Assembly: GCA_963597395.1 (NCBI GenBank) | Contig: CAVBPX010000052.1 | Location: 1-16,538, forward strand | Length of the DNA stretch: 16,538 nt | Source: Hallerella sp963597395 | GTDB lineage: Bacteria; Fibrobacterota; Fibrobacteria; Fibrobacterales; Fibrobacteraceae | Reading direction: 5' to 3' | Shown here: positions 7,079-14,444 of the stretch, one piece after another | Layout of the letters: the number at the start of each line of letters is the position of its first letter | How positions within the stretch are numbered: the stretch's first letter is position 1 | The notes under the pieces: model-generated | Databases searched by the model: none | Seen by the model: the letters and a program-made list of their open reading frames with translations, nothing else | Told to the model about the DNA's origin: nothing | Position numbers and translations under genes: made by a program

Positions 7079-8042
7079 TTTCGCCTCCGCGCCTTCCCCG
7101 CAAAAAAATCCAGAGGACAATAGGCGCCCCGACAAGGCTCGTAACGCTCGAAAGCGGAATCGCCGTCACAAGCCCGGAAAGAAGCGCAAGGTTCGCTCCG
7201 ACAAGGGCCGAGCCCACGAGAAGCGTCCTGTGGTTTGTCGTCCGAAAAATGCCGTAGGCAATGTGCGGCGAGGCGAGGCCCAAAAAGCCGACCGGTCCGC
7301 AATAGACGGTCGAGGCCGCGGCAAGGAGGCTCGCGCCAAAAAGTACGAGAGTCCGTGAAAGCTTCACGCGGATTCCAAGCGTCCGCGCAAAGGATTCCCC
7401 GACCTGCGCCGCATTCAGATAGCGAATGCAAAGCGCACACGGCAAGGCTCCGCAGCACACGGCAAGGGCAAACCCCGGAATTTCCGCAAGGGACGTCCGC
7501 GAAAAGGAACCGAGCCCCCAGGTCACAAATCCGCGCAAACCTTCCGCGGGCCCAAAAGCCATCAGGGTCGAAACGACCGCATCCACAAAATACCCAATCA
7601 TCAGCCCGACAATCAAAAGCGAAACGGACCGCGAAACAAACCGCGAAGCGAACAGCACAAGCAGCACCACGCAAAAAGCCCCGACCGCGGCACACGGAAC
7701 AAGCCCGAGAGAAGATCCAAAACCGGCGAGCAGCACGAGCGCGACCCCGAGGTTTGCCCCGGAACTCACACCCAAAACAAACGGACCCGCCAGCGGATTT
7801 CGAAAGACGCTCTGCAACACAAGCCCCGAAACGGCGAGAGAAATTCCGGCAAGAAAGGCCGTAAACGCCTTCGGGACGCGAATTTGCCAAACGACGTCCA
7901 GCGCAAAAGGCTCTCCCCTTCCCCAAAGGGCATTCCACACGTCCGAAAGGGAAAGCGAAACGGCCCCGCCAAAAACCGTGATCAAAAGAAGCAGACAGAC
8001 CGGCACTGCCAGAAGAACCATTCCGACAAACGTCCGGTGCAT
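7071..8042 (-). CDS. FecCD/BtuC-family ABC transporter permease
   Basis: This 323-residue polytopic inner-membrane protein has about nine to ten hydrophobic segments, the expected size for a permease of iron-siderophore, heme or vitamin B12 importers. The family motif is clear: FLAGISLAVSGLVLQ leads into FRNPLAGPFVLGVSSGANLG. It is followed later by GPVGFLGLASPHIAYGIFR, matching the coupling-helix region that contacts the ATPase. The ATG at 8042 lies 7 bases after the stop of the exported-protein gene. The stop is overlapped by the start of the ATPase gene, a typical permease-ATPase arrangement. No substrate-binding lipoprotein or TonB-dependent receptor is encoded in the window, so substrate identity is open. 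Confidence 0.94.
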   Translation of the reverse strand: MHRTFVGMVLLAVPVCLLLLITVFGGAVSLSLSDVWNALWGRGEPFALDVVWQIRVPKAFTAFLAGISLAVSGLVLQSVFRNPLAGPFVLGVSSGANLGVALVLLAGFGSSLGLVPCAAVGAFCVVLLVLFASRFVSRSVSLLIVGLMIGYFVDAVVSTLMAFGPAEGLRGFVTWGLGSFSRTSLAEIPGFALAVCCGALPCALCIRYLNAAQVGESFARTLGIRVKLSRTLVLFGASLLAAASTVYCGPVGFLGLASPHIAYGIFRTTNHRTLLVGSALVGANLALLSGLVTAIPLSSVTSLVGAPIVLWIFLRGRRGGENA

Positions 8043-8049
8043 TCGGGCT

Positions 8050-8832
8050 CTACTTGTCGTTTACATTCAGAACCGACTTGGGTTCCTTTCCGTCCTGCTT
8101 CGACCGCTTGTAAATTTCGGGAGCCACGTTGTCAAAGCCCTGCAGGGCGTTCAGCCAGTTGTCGTTCAGGTCGCGGAACTCGATCTTTTCCAAGTGGTAG
8201 ATGAATCGGTCGTCCTTGAGCTCGAACTTGATAAAGTCCCAGCGGACGACGCCGCGGTCCTTAAAGACTTCGCGCGCGACAATCGTCGAATCGTTTTCGA
8301 AGCGGTAACGCGCCCGGTAGGTGTATTCGCCCGTCATCTGGTAGCGGCCCGAATCCGAGTAGGTGCGGGTCGTTCCGACGAGCGTGTCGTTCATCAGGAA
8401 CTTGAGTTCCGCGTCGCGGAAGGCGTGCCCGTGCGGCATAATGGGAGTTCTCCAGTCGCCGGAGACGCGTTCCTTCATCGCCTTCTGGAAGACCGTGTCG
8501 ATTTTCCAGGAATCAAAATTGCTCTTGTCGTAGCGGGCGCGCGGCACATAGCTTCCGGCCTTGATGGCGCTCCGGACGCTGTCGGCCTTGACTTTCGCGA
8601 CACTGTCCGAGTTCGCGGCCTTTGCATTTGCCTTGAGAGCATTCGAGATGGAATCCATCTTGGCCTGGATGGCCTTGCCGAAGTCCCCGGGTCCGCGCGT
8701 GGAAAATTGCGAAGAAGAAGACAAACCGACAGACGAGGACGCGGCCATGGGAATGGGCGCGACGGGAGCCTGCGCCGAAGCGAAGGCGGTGAGGCCCAGG
8801 AAGGCGAGGAGATGACAACAAATTCGATTCAA
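8050..8832 (-). CDS. Exported protein of unknown function, first gene of the transporter operon (TTG start)
   Basis: This 260-residue protein begins with a clear signal peptide (NRICCHLLAFLGLTAFASA) and a probable cleavage after Ala20. A Ser/Ala-rich linker follows, then a helical stretch (GKAIQAKMDSISNALKANAK, about 50-85). The C-terminal half alternates charged and aromatic residues and looks beta-rich (for example YQMTGEYTYRARYRFEND and IYHLEKIEFRDLND). I recognise no family. The start is TTG at 8832: no in-frame ATG stands near the signal peptide, and AGAGAGG lies 7 bases upstream. The much longer open frame upstream is antisense to nspC and was rejected. Only 7 bases separate its stop from the permease start, so it is probably co-expressed with the importer. 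It does not resemble a periplasmic binding protein of the FecB/BtuF type, but a divergent accessory or binding role remains possible. Confidence 0.75.
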   Translation of the reverse strand: MNRICCHLLAFLGLTAFASAQAPVAPIPMAASSSVGLSSSSQFSTRGPGDFGKAIQAKMDSISNALKANAKAANSDSVAKVKADSVRSAIKAGSYVPRARYDKSNFDSWKIDTVFQKAMKERVSGDWRTPIMPHGHAFRDAELKFLMNDTLVGTTRTYSDSGRYQMTGEYTYRARYRFENDSTIVAREVFKDRGVVRWDFIKFELKDDRFIYHLEKIEFRDLNDNWLNALQGFDNVAPEIYKRSKQDGKEPKSVLNVNDK

Positions 8833-8839
8833 AAGAAAA

Positions 8840-8846
8840 CCTCTCT
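8840..8846 (-). promoter_or_regulatory. Shine-Dalgarno that supports the TTG start of the exported protein
   Basis: On the minus strand AGAGAGG lies 7 bases before TTG (8832-8830). This spacing, together with the signal peptide that begins right after, decides the start. The 48-base gap to the divergent nspC start (8833-8880) is AT-rich and must hold both sets of expression signals, or the promoters extend into the genes. No consensus -35/-10 pair could be assigned. Confidence 0.55.
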
Positions 8847-8880
8847 TGGTATGAAATCTAGTAAAAAGTAAATTTGGCGC

Positions 8881-10004
<1,124 letters not shown>

Positions 10005-10008
<4 letters not shown>

Positions 10009-10442
10009 CAGAATTTGTCAAACAATTTTCGGTCGAAACCCATTCCGAACAGGAGACCCTGGATTTTGCCAAAGGCTTTGCCGAGACGCTTCCCCGCGGT
10101 GCGGTCGTTGCGCTTTACGGGACGCTCGGCGCAGGCAAAACGGTCATCAGCCGCGGCATTTGCGCGGGCCTCGGGTTCAAAGGCCAGGTCAACTCCCCCA
10201 CCTACACGATTGTCCACGAATATCCGAACAAAAAAATGCCGCTTTTTCACCTCGACCTCTACAGGCTCCCGCAGCATGCGGACCTGGAGGAAATAGGCGT
10301 CGATTACTACATGTCGCAGGAGGGCGTCACCCTCATCGAATGGCCCGAACGCCTCGACGACACGGCACTCGTTTCGCACCGGATAGACATCGAGGTTCTT
10401 GACGGGGACGCCCGAAAAATTACGGTTTCGATTTTTCGGTAG
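10005..10442 (+). CDS. tsaE: tRNA t6A threonylcarbamoyltransferase complex ATPase TsaE
   Basis: TsaE is the small P-loop ATPase that works with TsaB and TsaD in making N6-threonylcarbamoyladenosine at position 37 of ANN-decoding tRNAs. The 145-residue product is of normal size. It contains Walker A GTLGAGKT, the family-typical SPTYTIVHEY, the HLDLYRL strand, and IEWPERL near the C-terminus. The start ATG overlaps the nspC stop by 4 bases. Its last 23 bases overlap the 3' end of the convergent membrane-protein gene, so there is no room for a terminator between them. TsaB and TsaD are not encoded nearby. Confidence 0.95.
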
Positions 10443-10989
10443 AATCGGCGGAAGCCGTCGAATCCAACGCGGGCTTCGCCAAAAGCTCGCTAGCAAAGGC
10501 AGTCCGCAGGGAGTCCCAGACCTTTGCGTCCTCACCCGAAAGAAGAACCGGTCCATTGAAAGTCCGCATCACGGAAAGAGCCTTTGCCGTATCCGAAGCG
10601 GCAAGCGCGTTCCGGGCGTCTTCCAAAACAAATTCCTGTGCGCTCTTCATTTCGTCAATCAGTCCCAGGCGGATGACGCGCAAGCTGTCCATTTCGTTTG
10701 GCGTATAGCTCAATTCCCAGGTGCTGTCGTAGCAGGCCTTGGCGGAGAGCAGGTCGCCACCGTCGTAAAGGAGCGCGCAGCGGGCAAAGAGTTCCGAGCT
10801 TTGTTCCTTCGTGTATTGGTAATACTTGTATCCGCCAAAGATTCCGAGGGCTATCACGATGAGAATCAGCGCATCCTGCCATCCGATGATGCCAGTCACC
10901 TCGACTTTCTTTTTGCCGTTTTCGGAACCTTCCTCTTCGTCTTCCTCGTCCGGGTTCTTCTTGCCCATAATGTTGATAAAGCTTAGCAT
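10420..10989 (-). CDS. Single-pass membrane protein with helical (TPR-like) periplasmic domain
   Basis: The 189-residue product has an acidic cytosolic N-terminus (DEEDEEEGSE), one hydrophobic segment at about residues 38-58 (ALILIVIALGIFGGYKYY), and a C-terminal region of amphipathic helices. Repeated motifs there resemble tetratricopeptide helices (ELFARCALLYDGGDLLSAKACYDS; LEDARNALAASDTAKALSVM). The overall plan, a short cytosolic tail, one helix and a TPR-like external domain, resembles YfgM-type proteins, but I do not claim that family. The start at 10989 is supported by AGGAG five bases upstream; an in-frame ATG at 10968 is less likely. The gene follows sufE by 8 bases and is probably translated with it. 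Its stop lies inside the convergent tsaE gene, so the mRNA 3' ends overlap. Confidence 0.75.
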   Translation of the reverse strand: MLSFINIMGKKNPDEEDEEEGSENGKKKVEVTGIIGWQDALILIVIALGIFGGYKYYQYTKEQSSELFARCALLYDGGDLLSAKACYDSTWELSYTPNEMDSLRVIRLGLIDEMKSAQEFVLEDARNALAASDTAKALSVMRTFNGPVLLSGEDAKVWDSLRTAFASELLAKPALDSTASADSTEKSKP

Positions 10990-10997
10990 TGTGTCTC

Positions 10998-11450
10998 CTA
11001 TTTTTTGAAACGTTCCGAGAGAGCCTTGAAAGCTTCCGCATACAGGAAAATTTGCTTTAAAAGGCTCGCAAAGCCGTTGGCCCGCGTCGGGGAAAGCCCG
11101 TTTTGCAGCCCGATTTTCTGGAAAAACGCCGGGTCGGAAGCGAGAATTTCGTCCGGGGTCCGCGCATCGTAAATTTTGAGGGCGAGAGCGCCGAGGCCGC
11201 GGCTAATCAAGGGATTTGCCGCCCCGACTTCCGTGTCCATGTGCAGGTGCAAAATTCCGTCCCGGAACTCCGGCACGAGAAACATCCGGGAGGCGCATCC
11301 CGATACGAGAAATTTTTCTTCGCGGAGGGAAGGATCCATGCCGGGATGCTCGCGGGCAAGCTTCAAAAGATACTCCCACTTGTCGTCCGGCGACGTAAAA
11401 CCGTCAAAGACCTTCCGAATTTCCTCTTCCGTTTCCTGAATGCTTTTCAT
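10998..11450 (-). CDS. sufE: SufE-family Fe-S cluster assembly sulfur acceptor
   Basis: SufE accepts persulfide sulfur from the cysteine desulfurase SufS and passes it on to the cluster scaffold. The 150-residue product fits the family. The active cysteine is Cys52 in LVSGCASRMFLV, the position corresponding to Cys51 of the Escherichia coli protein. Upstream residues DDKWEYLLKLAREHPGM and downstream DTEVGAANPLISRGLGAL, LGLQNGLSPTRANGF-like helices (GLQNGLSPTRANGF) also match the family. The gene starts 15 bases after the flavoprotein gene, with AAGG upstream of its ATG, and is followed 8 bases later by the membrane-protein gene. No sufBCDS genes lie in the window, so this is an isolated sufE. 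Confidence 0.93.
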   Translation of the reverse strand: MKSIQETEEEIRKVFDGFTSPDDKWEYLLKLAREHPGMDPSLREEKFLVSGCASRMFLVPEFRDGILHLHMDTEVGAANPLISRGLGALALKIYDARTPDEILASDPAFFQKIGLQNGLSPTRANGFASLLKQIFLYAEAFKALSERFKK

Positions 11451-11465
11451 AGACTGCCGCCTTCG

Positions 11466-12668
11466 TTAAAAAAGGAACGATCGCATTTTCCAGAGGATTC
11501 CCGGCGACGAGGAAAGCACCGTCCAGAAGATGCGGAAGAGGGTACGCTTTTCGCCGGGGACCGAGGCGAGCCTGTGCGCCGCGCGGTCGAACTGCGCATC
11601 GGAGATGCTCGAAAAGCCGCCCTTTGCGCGGTGATAGTTCCGGTGCGCCCGGCCCTGAATTTTCATCCAGCGGGAAAGGGCGTTTTTTTCCGCGGCGAGA
11701 CGTCCTTCGTCGGATGTCGCGGAAAGCCATTCGACAGCGGATTCCGCGGCAATCATTCCGCTCTTGAGAGCTTCCACTATCCCGGACCGGCTGATGGGGT
11801 TTACCGTACTGGCGGAGTCCCCCGCCTTAAAGACGCCTTTGGCGGCAATCACACGCTCCGACTGTCCGCACGGAATCGCCCCACCGAAAAATTCGAGAAT
11901 TTTCGCCTCGGGAAATTCATTCTGGATGAACCTTTTGAGCGTCGCAAGCGGAGGATGGCTTTTTAAAAAGGCGCGGCCTCCCACAAGCCCGATGTTTACG
12001 CGCTTTCCGTCCCGCGGAAAAATCCAGCCGTAGCCGCCCTCGAAGTACTTTTTTCCGAAAAACAGCTCGACCCTCTTCGGGTCGTGCGGAACGTTTTCCG
12101 CAATGGCGAAGACGGCGCTTTCGAGGTCAAACGTTCCCTGCTCCAGGTCTTCCAGTCCGGGAACCCCGCGCGAAAGCTTTCCGCCGGGTCCGGTCGCATC
12201 GATAACGACCCGCGCCCCCAGTTGCCGAGAGCCTCCGTCAAAGCGGACGTCCAGGTTCCACGTTCCCGAAACGTCCCGAGAGAGCCTTTCGACCCGGTCC
12301 GCAAAATGGCATTCGACGCCGAGGGAAGCAGCCCGGTCCGCCATCTCGTGATGGAAGGCCGCCCGGTCGAGAATCAGCCCGCAGTCCTCCTCGGTAAAGA
12401 CCACGCGAGTCATGTCGGGCGAGGTAAAAATCATCCCGTCCAGGTGCGTCCGCACCCAGGACTCGTTCGGCGTCCAGTAGCGCGAAAATATCCTGCGCGA
12501 AACCGCCTCGGCGCAGGCGACGGGTTCCTTCCACGGGAGCTTTTTGTCGAGAAGCAGCACGGAAAACCTTCCGGAAGAAGCCTTCCCGAGACAAAAGGCC
12601 GCATAGAGCCCCGCCGGGCCCGCACCGCATACGATGACGTCGTAAAAATTCCTCAAATAATGCGCCAT
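11466..12668 (-). CDS. Geranylgeranyl-reductase-family FAD-dependent oxidoreductase
   Basis: The 400-residue flavoprotein opens with a Rossmann dinucleotide motif CGAGPAG (14-20). It continues through VVIDATGPGG and FPRDGKRVNIGLVGG, and has a second FAD-contacting block GDSASTVNPISRSGIVEALKSG, the pattern of the geranylgeranyl reductase/group-A flavin monooxygenase-like superfamily. Members reduce prenyl chains of lipids, quinones or pigments, or hydroxylate aromatic compounds; the substrate here is not evident. I chose the ATG at 12668, which puts the FAD motif at the usual distance from the N-terminus. An in-frame ATG at 12704 adds 12 residues, and neither has a clear Shine-Dalgarno. It is the first gene of an operon with sufE and a membrane protein, and it is divergent from the pentapeptide-repeat gene. 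A role in quinone or membrane-lipid saturation is inference. Confidence 0.88.
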   Translation of the reverse strand: MAHYLRNFYDVIVCGAGPAGLYAAFCLGKASSGRFSVLLLDKKLPWKEPVACAEAVSRRIFSRYWTPNESWVRTHLDGMIFTSPDMTRVVFTEEDCGLILDRAAFHHEMADRAASLGVECHFADRVERLSRDVSGTWNLDVRFDGGSRQLGARVVIDATGPGGKLSRGVPGLEDLEQGTFDLESAVFAIAENVPHDPKRVELFFGKKYFEGGYGWIFPRDGKRVNIGLVGGRAFLKSHPPLATLKRFIQNEFPEAKILEFFGGAIPCGQSERVIAAKGVFKAGDSASTVNPISRSGIVEALKSGMIAAESAVEWLSATSDEGRLAAEKNALSRWMKIQGRAHRNYHRAKGGFSSISDAQFDRAAHRLASVPGEKRTLFRIFWTVLSSSPGILWKMRSFLF

Positions 12669-12704
12669 GGCGTGCAAAATAGCTTTTTTACGGAAAGTTC
12701 CCAT

Positions 12705-12784
12705 CTTTTTTTTATCCGACGGACATTTTTTAATTTATTTTAGAATGGACAAAATTTTGTTTGGACTCTTAAAAAGGATACGAA
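12705..12784. promoter_or_regulatory. AT-rich divergent intergenic region with probable back-to-back promoters
   Basis: Between the divergent flavoprotein and pentapeptide genes lies a strongly AT-rich stretch with T-runs and TAGAAT at 12741-12746. TAGAAT is a possible -10 for the plus-strand gene, but no matching -35 stands at 16-18 bases. AAGGA precedes the plus-strand ATG (12785) by about 7 bases. The region must hold the promoters for both sides; exact elements are not assignable by eye. Confidence 0.4.
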
Positions 12785-14212
12785 ATGAACATGCACCCCC
12801 ATTTGAAATCCAAGTTCGGCGTTTTGCTGTTCGCTACGTTGGCCGCGGGCGTCTTTGCCCAGCAGACCGACTGGAGCGGCAAAAATATCGACGTTTCCTT
12901 TCGCGACAAGCGAATCGACGGATTCAACTTTGATAATGCGGTAGCGGTCAAGAACACCACCAACTTCCAGCGTGCGAACGCGACGTCCTCCCCGGCCTCC
13001 TTCCGCGGAGCCGACCTGCGCGGCGTGGGCTTCCAGAATGCGGTGATGAACAATCCGGACTTCCGCGAGGCGAACCTCGAAAACGCGATTCTTTCGGGCG
13101 CGGACCTCCGCGGATCGAACTTCAAGGGTGCAAACCTCAAGAGCGCGAACCTCTACCGCGCAACCCTCCTCGACTCGCAATTCCCCAAGGCAAACCTCGA
13201 AAGCGCCCGCCTGGACGCCATGAAGGTCTCGGACCAGGCCGATTTCTCGAAGGCGAACCTCAAGAACGCCTCCTTTATCGACGTCGATCTGACCCAGGCG
13301 GACTTCAGCGACGCGGACCTTACCAATACGAACTTTTCCCGTTCCCTGATGGGCGCGGCGAACCTCTCGGACGCCATCGTCGTCAAGACGGACTTCACCG
13401 GCTGCAACCTCATCAACGCGGACTTCGGCGGAGTCGATCTGCGCGACGTGAACTTTACCCGTGCCGGTCTTTCGAAGGCGAACTTCAGCGGTGCGCAGTT
13501 CATCAACGTGAACCTGCAGAGCGCTGACCTTTCCCTCACGGACTTCAACGACGTCGATCTTTCCAAGACCCAGCTGCAAAAGGCCTCCTTTGCTCAATCG
13601 ACCGTCAAGAACATGAAGTTCAGCGGCCAGGACCTTTCCGGAGTCGTCTTCGACAAGGGCACGGTCACCAAGAGCGAGTTCGAAAAGTCCAAGATGATCA
13701 AGGTTTCTTTCTTTGACGGCGAAGCGAGCAAGAGCATCTTCCGCGGCGCGGTTCTCCAGAAGGCCATCTTCGACGGAACGTATGTGTTCAAGGACATCTT
13801 TGACAATGCGGACCTCACGAAGGCGAACTTCTCGAACTCCACGGTTATCCGCACGAGCTTCGACCTCGCAAACCTCACCGGTGCGAACTTCTCCGGTGCA
13901 AAGCTCGAAAACGTCACCTTCCTGAACGCCAACATGCAAAACTCGAAGTTTGACGCCGACACGAAGATGGAAAACGTCGATTTCTCCGGTGCGGACCTCT
14001 CGAACGCGCACATCGAAAAGTTCACGGCGAAGAAGGTCATTTACGATGCAAAGACCAAGTTCCCCGCAGGCTTTGAACCGCGTCAATACGGCTTTACAAA
14101 GCTCGGCGAAAAGGCCGCAAGCGTGACCGTCGAAAAGTCCTCGGCAGCTCCCGACCAGCCGAAGAAAAAGAAAAAGCGCAAAAAGTCGGCGGACGCCGCC
14201 GCGGGCATCTAA
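12785..14212 (+). CDS. Exported pentapeptide-repeat (right-handed beta-helix) protein
   Basis: The 475-residue protein starts with a signal peptide (basic, then FGVLLFATLAAGVFA; probable cleavage after Ala25), so it is predicted to leave the cytoplasm. From about residue 45 to 430 it is built of A(D/N)LXX/F-type pentapeptides, for example FRGADLRGVGFQNAV, FKGANLKSANLYRATLLDS and FSGADLSNAHIEKF. About 380 residues would give roughly 19 coils of a square quadrilateral helix. The repeat ends in KVIYDAKTKFPAGFEP, a usual capping sequence of pentapeptide proteins. The C-terminus is a short poly-Lys/Arg tail (KKKKKRKKS). Pentapeptide proteins range from DNA-gyrase mimics (MfpA, Qnr) to structural or unknown ones; export argues against a gyrase role here. 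AAGGA lies about 7 bases before the ATG. It is flanked by its own promoter region and two downstream hairpins, so it is probably monocistronic. Confidence 0.92.
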   Translation: MNMHPHLKSKFGVLLFATLAAGVFAQQTDWSGKNIDVSFRDKRIDGFNFDNAVAVKNTTNFQRANATSSPASFRGADLRGVGFQNAVMNNPDFREANLENAILSGADLRGSNFKGANLKSANLYRATLLDSQFPKANLESARLDAMKVSDQADFSKANLKNASFIDVDLTQADFSDADLTNTNFSRSLMGAANLSDAIVVKTDFTGCNLINADFGGVDLRDVNFTRAGLSKANFSGAQFINVNLQSADLSLTDFNDVDLSKTQLQKASFAQSTVKNMKFSGQDLSGVVFDKGTVTKSEFEKSKMIKVSFFDGEASKSIFRGAVLQKAIFDGTYVFKDIFDNADLTKANFSNSTVIRTSFDLANLTGANFSGAKLENVTFLNANMQNSKFDADTKMENVDFSGADLSNAHIEKFTAKKVIYDAKTKFPAGFEPRQYGFTKLGEKAASVTVEKSSAAPDQPKKKKKRKKSADAAAGI

Positions 14213-14220
14213 TAAAGGTC

Positions 14221-14373
14221 ACCTCTAAAAATTCAATTTTCAAAAATTTGGTTGCGACACTTCGCGCTAGTTCGTCATTCAAAGTGGCAAATACATCCAG
14301 TATTTGCCACTTTTCATTCCTGCCATCGCTCGGTCTCACTCAAATTTTCTTAACCAAAGCAATTTTTAGAGGT
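14221..14373. repeat. Intergenic element with 13-base terminal inverted repeats (MITE-like)
   Basis: ACCTCTAAAAATT at 14221-14233 is the exact reverse complement of 14361-14373. The match continues imperfectly outward (AGG) and inward (TTTGGTT appears in the same relative orientation on both sides). The 153-base unit holds a perfect 14-base palindrome in its middle. It is AT-rich compared with the neighbouring genes and contains no credible gene. Length, terminal repeats and internal symmetry are those of a miniature transposable element or a decayed insertion-sequence end. No target-site duplication is clear. Confidence 0.45.
14281..14314 (+). terminator. Long perfect hairpin downstream of the pentapeptide gene, probable terminator
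   Basis: AAAGTGGCAAATAC (14281-14294) pairs perfectly with GTATTTGCCACTTT (14300-14313) around the loop ATCCA. A short T-run (TTTTCATT) follows. The 14-pair stem is strong, but the T-tract is modest and nearly symmetric, so it may act in either direction or be an internal part of the surrounding repeat element. Confidence 0.5.
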
Positions 14374-14399
14374 TCCCTAAAAAATTTTCGAATTTTGAC

Positions 14400-14439
14400 A
14401 AAAGCTGTCACTTTTTACCGGTGACGGCTTTTTATTTTT
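14400..14439 (+). terminator. Rho-independent terminator immediately before radA
   Basis: AAAAGCTGTCAC (14400-14411) pairs with GTGACGGCTTTT (14421-14432) through 12 pairs with one G-U. The loop is 9 bases (TTTTTACCG), followed by a T-rich tail (TTTTTATTTTT). This is a textbook terminator, but its tail ends 5 bases before the radA start codon (14445). A perfect TTGACA (14395-14400) overlaps the left foot of the stem, without a recognisable -10 at normal spacing. Confidence 0.75.
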
Positions 14440-14444
14440 AAACC

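Noticed and set aside
7426..8871. 481-codon plus-strand open frame across the permease and exported-protein genes
   Set aside because: It is antisense to the FecCD permease with its clear motifs, and its composition (Arg/Thr/Pro-rich) has no family features.
12740..14086. 448-codon open frame on the minus strand opposite the pentapeptide gene
   Set aside because: Its periodic EVR/VRE content mirrors the pentapeptide repeat in antisense; the plus-strand protein has a signal peptide, ribosome binding site and known repeat.
14213..14444. Possible small plus-strand ORF in the gap (for example reading LVATLRASSSFKVAN)
   Set aside because: No start codon with a ribosome binding site, and the stretch is made of inverted repeats and hairpins; more likely a non-coding repeat element.
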